DNA from: Deltaproteobacteria bacterium
GTDB lineage: Bacteria; Desulfobacterota; Binatia; DP-6
Reading direction: 5' to 3'
Length of the DNA: 5,641 nucleotides
Assembly (NCBI GenBank): GCA_005879205.1
Contig: VBLD01000236.1
Coordinates: 1-5,641, forward strand
Under the pieces are notes generated by a model. That model was not told the origin of the DNA. It saw only the letters and a list, made by a program, of their open reading frames with translations, and did no database searches. A program made the position numbers and the translations under genes. Each line of letters opens with the position of its first letter. Positions within the stretch are counted from its first letter, which is position 1. Shown in pieces: positions 1 to 5,641 of the stretch.

Positions 1-48
1 AGGTGCGACGGGACGCCGCGGGGCTCGCGGCGGCGGTACGGGTACGCC

Positions 49-776
49 GTGCAGGGGCTCGTGTGCGCCGTCTGGGCCGTTGCGCTCGTCGCCTGTGGGT
101 CGGGTCGGCGAGGGCCGCTTCGCATCGCCATGACCCCATGGGCCGGCAACGAGTTCCTCTTCCTGGCCGAGGCGAAGGGGTTCCTGGCCGCCGAGGGGGT
201 GGAGGTCCGACTCGCCGAATCGACCTCGCTCGATGACGTCGTCCGCGCGTTCGACCGCGGCGAGATCGACGGCTTGACGGGTACCCTGGCCGACGTCCTC
301 GAGTCGCGCGCCCGGACGCCGCGAGCGCCGCGCGCGTTCATGGCCCTCGGCACGTCGAGCAGTACGGACGTGATCCTGGCGCGCGTCGGTGTGGTGACCG
401 TCGGGGCCGCGGAGATGGCCGACGATGCGCCGGAGGAGGTGTTCGACGTCCTGGCGCTCGCCGCCGACGTGCTCGAGCGGCGCCCACGCGATGCGGCCGC
501 CCTCGTGCGCGCCTGGGACCGGACGCTCGCCTTCGCGGCCGAGAACCGGACCGAGGCGGCCGACTTCATGGCGCGCCACGCGGAAGTGACCGTCGAGGAG
601 CTGGAGGATGCGCTCGCCGGGATCCGGATGCTCACCTCGCGCGAGCAGCGCCCGCTGTTCGCACCCGACGGTCCGCTCGTGACCGCGGTCGAGGCCATGG
701 CGGCGGCGATGCACGACGGCGGCGCGGCGGCCGACTGCCTCGCCCCGGAGCCACTCGCGCGGGCGGGCGGGCGCGG

Positions 777-780
<4 letters not shown>
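49..780 (+). CDS. NMT1/SsuA-like ABC substrate-binding lipoprotein, internally shortened
   Basis: Likely a membrane-anchored extracytoplasmic binding protein of the NMT1/SsuA/ThiY-type fold. Residues 1-16 form a hydrophobic signal ending in a lipobox (LVAC, Cys16). The mature start LRIAMTPWAGNEFLFLAEAKGF (about 24-45) is the typical first strand and helix of the family, followed by VEVRLAESTSLDD and GEIDGLTGTLADVL (lobe 1). At about residues 113-124 the protein jumps from DVILARVGV to a segment that aligns with the family's C-terminal part (EEVFDVLALAADVLERRP onward). The length is 243 residues where relatives usually have about 320-340, so much of lobe 2 appears absent. The GTG start has no clear Shine-Dalgarno site and leaves the signal without positive charge. 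The frame is open to base 1 and encodes an RRR cluster just upstream, so the true start may lie left of the window. It overlaps the kinase gene by ATGA, suggesting a sensory rather than transport role (inference). Family assignment is fairly firm; the ligand is unknown. Confidence 0.8.
761..780 (+). promoter_or_regulatory. ATGA start/stop overlap with G-run leader (translational coupling site)
   Basis: The kinase ATG (777-779) shares bases with the TGA stop (778-780) of the lipoprotein gene. No AGGAGG-like site precedes the ATG. The leader instead carries three GGG runs separated by single C bases (761-771), then a GG at 775-776. Reinitiation by ribosomes finishing the upstream gene is the likely mode of initiation (inference from the overlap), which would tie kinase level to lipoprotein level. 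Confidence 0.6.
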
Positions 781-3479
<2,699 letters not shown>

Positions 3480-3488
3480 GCGGTGTCG

Positions 3489-3515
3489 TCACCTCCTGAT
3501 GCCTAGACGAGGTGG
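3489..3515. terminator. Weak hairpin between convergent genes, possible bidirectional terminator
   Basis: CACCTC (3490-3495) pairs with GAGGTG (3509-3514), plus one T-G wobble pair outside, with a 13-base loop. It lies in the 54-base gap between the kinase stop and the stop of the convergent beta-helix gene, where a shared terminator would be expected. There is no T-tract on either side and the loop is large, so the call rests mainly on position. Confidence 0.25.
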
Positions 3516-3533
3516 GACGGTGCGGCGTGGCGC

Positions 3534-4898
3534 TCAGCGGCCGACGTCGGGATGGCGGCGCTTCCAGTCCGCGACCGCGGCGTCCCAGACCGCCCGGTCC
3601 CGGGTGACCTGGAAGCACGCCGGCAGCGGCGCTGGATAGCTCCCCGGGCCGAGCCACACCATGACGTTGCGCGCGCAGCCGGTGAGATTGGCGGGGATGC
3701 CCATCTTGTCGGGACCGTCCTGGCTCGTCTTCTCCGCCATGAAGACGTTGTCATAGAGCGCGAGGCCGGTGGCGACGTCGCTCCACTTGAAGAACTCGCC
3801 GTTGCCGAGCTCGGAGCGGACGCCGTTGCGCGGGCCGGGCATCGGCTCGAGACGCAGGAGCGAGCGGCGGATGGTGAGGAGTTGCCTGCGGCCGTCGCCG
3901 CCGATCGAATCCGACGGCCGTTCGCTGATCCCGACGTAGCAGCCGTCGAAGAGCGAATCCTCGATGACCCCACCCTCGACGTGGTCGTTCTCGACGCAGT
4001 CGTCGCGGATGTAGGAGAGCCAGGCGTTGCGGACGGTGAACGGGCCGATGCCCCGCGGGCGGAGCCCGTCGGTCACGTCGTCGACGCGGATGCCGTCGAC
4101 CGTGGTCGGGCTGGCGAAGGCGGCACCGGCGTTGTTCATGTCGTGCATGGTGGCCCAGTCGAGCGAGCGGTCGTACTCGCCGCGCACCGTGCCGCCCGCG
4201 AGGCAGATGTCCGCGCCGCCGTCGAGCGAGATCGGGTAGTGGCTCGAGGACGAGGCGAGGAAGGTGGCGGCGCGTGCGTCGATGCGGGTGCCGGGCGCGA
4301 GCGAGCGGTTGCTGTACTCCGTCGAGCGGGTGCCGCGGAGCGTGACGAGCGGTCCCCGGCCGGAAAGGCAGGCGAACGGCGCGCCGCTCACCGTCTCGGG
4401 GAGCAGGCAGGCGGCACGGGCCGTGGCCGTGCCGAGCGCCGCACCGAGCCCGCCGGCGCAGCCGCCCGAGACGCGGTCGTGCGCACCGGCGGCGGCGACC
4501 CGGCGCGCGCTCCGCTTGAGGCGCTGGATCGCGGTGCGGACGAGCCGCGCCGAGCGGGCCGGATTCGTCTCGGCGGCGGCCCGGTCGATCAGCGTCCGCG
4601 CCCGCCGCCCGAGCGCCGGGACGACGGGTGGCAGCGACTCGCCGGGACAGACGTCGGCGGCGAGCACGCGGTCGATGGCGCTCTGGACGGCGTCGACACC
4701 GACGGGATCGTGCCGGCAGCCGTCGGGGCCGGCGCACGTGTCGAGCGTGCAGGCATTGCCGTCGTCGCAGTCGGCGTCGCCGCCCGGGCAAAGCGGCACC
4801 GTGCTCGTCGTGGTCGTGGTGACGACATCGCCCGCCGACGGCGAGGCCAGCGCCGGGAGCAGGGCCAGGGCGGGCAGGAGGCGTGTCCAGGAGCGCAT
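3534..4898 (-). CDS. Secreted cysteine-rich right-handed parallel beta-helix-like protein
   Basis: 454 residues, probably exported. Residues 1-22 form a signal peptide (MRSWTR, then LLPALALLPALA, with likely cleavage after SPSA). Next come a Thr-rich linker (27-33) and a cysteine motif, C-x6-CDDGNAC-x4-C-x5-C (Cys37, 44, 50, 55, 61), of a kind common in secreted proteins of myxobacteria and related high-GC lineages. A helical stretch (about 68-140) precedes the main domain (about 180-430), where short strands recur with N/D/G turns (TVDGIRVDDVTDGL, RNAWLSYIRDDCVENDHVEGG, VIEDSLFDGCYVGIS, LLTIRRSLLRLE, LALYDNVFMAE). This fits a right-handed beta-helix, a fold often found in carbohydrate-active or surface proteins. 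I see no certain catalytic set, so no enzyme activity is claimed. There are 14 Cys in total, suggesting disulfides. The ATG at 4898 is chosen because the signal peptide begins there and the frame upstream is low-quality Arg/Ser-rich sequence. It is convergent with the kinase and 127 bases downstream of the SLOG-like gene. Confidence 0.82.
   Translation of the reverse strand: MRSWTRLLPALALLPALASPSAGDVVTTTTTSTVPLCPGGDADCDDGNACTLDTCAGPDGCRHDPVGVDAVQSAIDRVLAADVCPGESLPPVVPALGRRARTLIDRAAAETNPARSARLVRTAIQRLKRSARRVAAAGAHDRVSGGCAGGLGAALGTATARAACLLPETVSGAPFACLSGRGPLVTLRGTRSTEYSNRSLAPGTRIDARAATFLASSSSHYPISLDGGADICLAGGTVRGEYDRSLDWATMHDMNNAGAAFASPTTVDGIRVDDVTDGLRPRGIGPFTVRNAWLSYIRDDCVENDHVEGGVIEDSLFDGCYVGISERPSDSIGGDGRRQLLTIRRSLLRLEPMPGPRNGVRSELGNGEFFKWSDVATGLALYDNVFMAEKTSQDGPDKMGIPANLTGCARNVMVWLGPGSYPAPLPACFQVTRDRAVWDAAVADWKRRHPDVGR
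4800..4820 (-). repeat. Low-complexity Thr codon run (TTTTTST linker)
   Basis: Seven consecutive codons, mostly ACG/ACC with one AGC, encode residues 27-33 of the secreted protein, directly after the predicted signal peptide. Such Thr/Ser runs act as flexible, often glycosylated, spacers between the export signal or membrane and the folded domain. Short in-frame repeats like this can vary in length between strains. Confidence 0.7.
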
Positions 4899-5025
4899 GG
4901 CGGGTGGTGGGCTCCGAGGGCAGCAACCGACATGCCACCGGGAGCGGCTGTTTCGGCGGGTGCCGCGGGCTCGGGTCGCGCGCGGCTGCGGCAATCGCGC
5001 ACGCGCGTGGCGCGCCGATGCCGTC
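4899..5025 (-). other. Intergenic spacer upstream of the beta-helix gene
   Basis: 127 GC-rich bases lie between the stop of the SLOG-like gene and the ATG of the secreted protein. I find no convincing -35/-10 pair. A GGAG on the minus strand lies about 13 bases before the ATG, farther than usual for a Shine-Dalgarno site. The spacer is long enough to hold a promoter, so co-transcription with the upstream gene cannot be assumed. Confidence 0.4.
4996..5014 (-). terminator. GC-rich hairpin just after the SLOG-like gene
   Basis: CGCGCAC (4996-5002) pairs with GTG plus CGCG (5007-5014), with one bulged G and a four-base loop. It starts about 11 bases past the TAG stop of the SLOG-like gene. There is no T-tract after the stem on the minus strand, so it is a poor intrinsic terminator. 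In DNA this GC-rich, stems of this size can arise by chance. Confidence 0.25.
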
Positions 5026-5574
5026 CTATCGGAAGGTGCGGGCGAAGAGCCCGTCGATCGCCGCCCGGCCGTTGTCCTCGAGGAAGCGCGTGCCCGTGCC
5101 GCAGAAGTGCGGCTCGGTGACGACCGGCTCATGGGCGGCTTCCCACGCGTCGCCCGCCCAGCGGAACCAGCCGTCGCGCGCCTGGTCGAAGACGTGGACC
5201 GGCTTGTTGAAGAGCTTGGCGAACTCGGCCGCCACGCCCGTCCCGCCCGTGACCGTCTGGTCGGGCTGGATGCGGCCGATCACGAAGACCTCGCGACCCT
5301 GGTTCACCTGGTGCCAGATGCTCTGCAGGACCTTCCGGAAGAGCGGCGTGTCCGGGTAGCGGCGGTGCATCAGCTTGGTCAGGTAGGCGAGGCTCACGTC
5401 GCCCTGCCGGAGCTCCCCCCGCGTGAGCACGCGGATGCCGCGCCGGCGCGCGTCGCTGTGTCCCTCGAAGGTGAAGTTCACCTCGTCGATGCCGTGGCGC
5501 TCGGCGGCCGCGCCGAAGGCGGACTCGGCACCCTGGGCGGCGCCGCTGAAGAGGACGCAGTTCTCGGGAAGCAC
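5026..5574 (-). CDS. SLOG-superfamily-like (Rossmann-type) nucleotide-binding protein
   Basis: 182 residues from the GTG at 5574, with no signal peptide or TM segment, so cytoplasmic. The N-terminus reads VLFSGAAQGAESAFGAAAE (7-25), a strand plus glycine-rich loop and helix like the SGGAxGAD start of SLOG/DprA/LOG-type folds. Later come VNFTFEGHS (32-40), the strand VFVIGRI (96-102), a second loop TVTGGTGVAAEFA (107-119), KPVHVFDQ (124-131), W136/W139 and FCGTGTR (157-163). This order matches stand-alone proteins, including phage-encoded ones, that bind a nucleotide or related small ligand. The exact ligand and role are unknown, and I recognise no gene name. Start choice: a TTG at 5592 would add six residues (MLGSSP) but has no Shine-Dalgarno, whereas the GTG has an AGGG about nine bases upstream. 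The frame stays open to the right edge, but no ATG or GTG occurs there. Good confidence that it is a gene; moderate for the family. Confidence 0.78.
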   Translation of the reverse strand: MLPENCVLFSGAAQGAESAFGAAAERHGIDEVNFTFEGHSDARRRGIRVLTRGELRQGDVSLAYLTKLMHRRYPDTPLFRKVLQSIWHQVNQGREVFVIGRIQPDQTVTGGTGVAAEFAKLFNKPVHVFDQARDGWFRWAGDAWEAAHEPVVTEPHFCGTGTRFLEDNGRAAIDGLFARTFR

Positions 5575-5641
5575 GGGCGACGACCCTAGCAAGCCGCGGC
5601 CCGCGTTCCAAGCGCTGGCCTGACTCGACTCGCACGCGACG

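Noticed and set aside
3..236. 77-codon plus-strand open frame at the left edge
   Set aside because: It is the +2 shifted shadow of the lipoprotein gene, Arg/Gly-rich, with no motif.
3552..5120. 522-codon open frame on the plus strand opposite the beta-helix gene
   Set aside because: It is antisense to a gene with a clear signal peptide and domain structure, is rich in Ala/Arg/Gly/Glu/Val with no recognisable motif, and has the mirror-codon composition expected from high third-position GC.
4899..5132. N-terminal 78-codon extension of the beta-helix gene
   Set aside because: The extension is Arg/Ser-rich, overlaps the end of the SLOG-like gene and would bury the signal peptide. The ATG at 4898 fits better.
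4264..5589. 441-codon open frame on the plus strand opposite the SLOG-like gene and the 5' part of the beta-helix gene
   Set aside because: It spans two convincing minus-strand genes and their spacer and shows no family motif. It is best explained as a codon-bias shadow.
5590..5615. Possible sigma-54-like promoter (TTGGAA ... TTGCT) upstream of the SLOG-like gene
   Set aside because: The spacing between the GG and GC elements is about 19 bases rather than the roughly 12 required, so it does not match the consensus.

Overview
The window is GC-rich (roughly 70% or more G+C by eye) and has a typical bacterial layout: closely packed genes and strong third-position GC bias, so long open frames also appear on the antisense strands. 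Four genes can be supported. Several traits suggest a high-GC, Gram-negative-type environmental bacterium of the broad 'deltaproteobacterial' kind, possibly Binatota/Binatia-like or myxobacterium-like. These traits are a lipoprotein solute-binding protein, a BarA-type hybrid sensor kinase, and a secreted protein with a threonine-rich linker followed by a CDDGNAC-type cysteine motif. The lineage is an inference from style, not from a marker gene.

Left half, plus strand (about 1-3479): a two-gene operon. The first gene encodes a lipoprotein of the NMT1/SsuA-like ABC substrate-binding fold (49-780, possibly starting left of the window). It appears to lack most of the second lobe. Its stop codon overlaps the start of the second gene in an ATGA arrangement. 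The second gene encodes a 900-residue membrane hybrid histidine kinase (777-3479): TM, extracytoplasmic sensor region, TM, HAMP, PAS, HisKA, HATPase, REC, REC. The simplest reading is a sensory pair in which the binding-protein-like lipoprotein presents a ligand, or its absence, to the kinase. No transporter permease, ATPase, Hpt protein or DNA-binding response regulator is visible, so the output of the relay lies elsewhere.

Right half, minus strand: a secreted, cysteine-rich right-handed beta-helix-like protein (3534-4898) is convergent with the kinase gene across a 54-base gap that holds a weak hairpin. Upstream of it, after a 127-base spacer, is a small Rossmann-like protein resembling the SLOG superfamily (5026-5574, or to 5592 if a TTG start is used). 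The two minus-strand genes share orientation, but nothing in the sequence shows a shared function.

The points most worth a second look are the coupled truncated binding lipoprotein and hybrid kinase, the missing lobe of that lipoprotein, the kinase's double receiver without an Hpt domain, and the stand-alone SLOG-like protein. I see no tRNA, rRNA, CRISPR array, insertion sequence or phage module.
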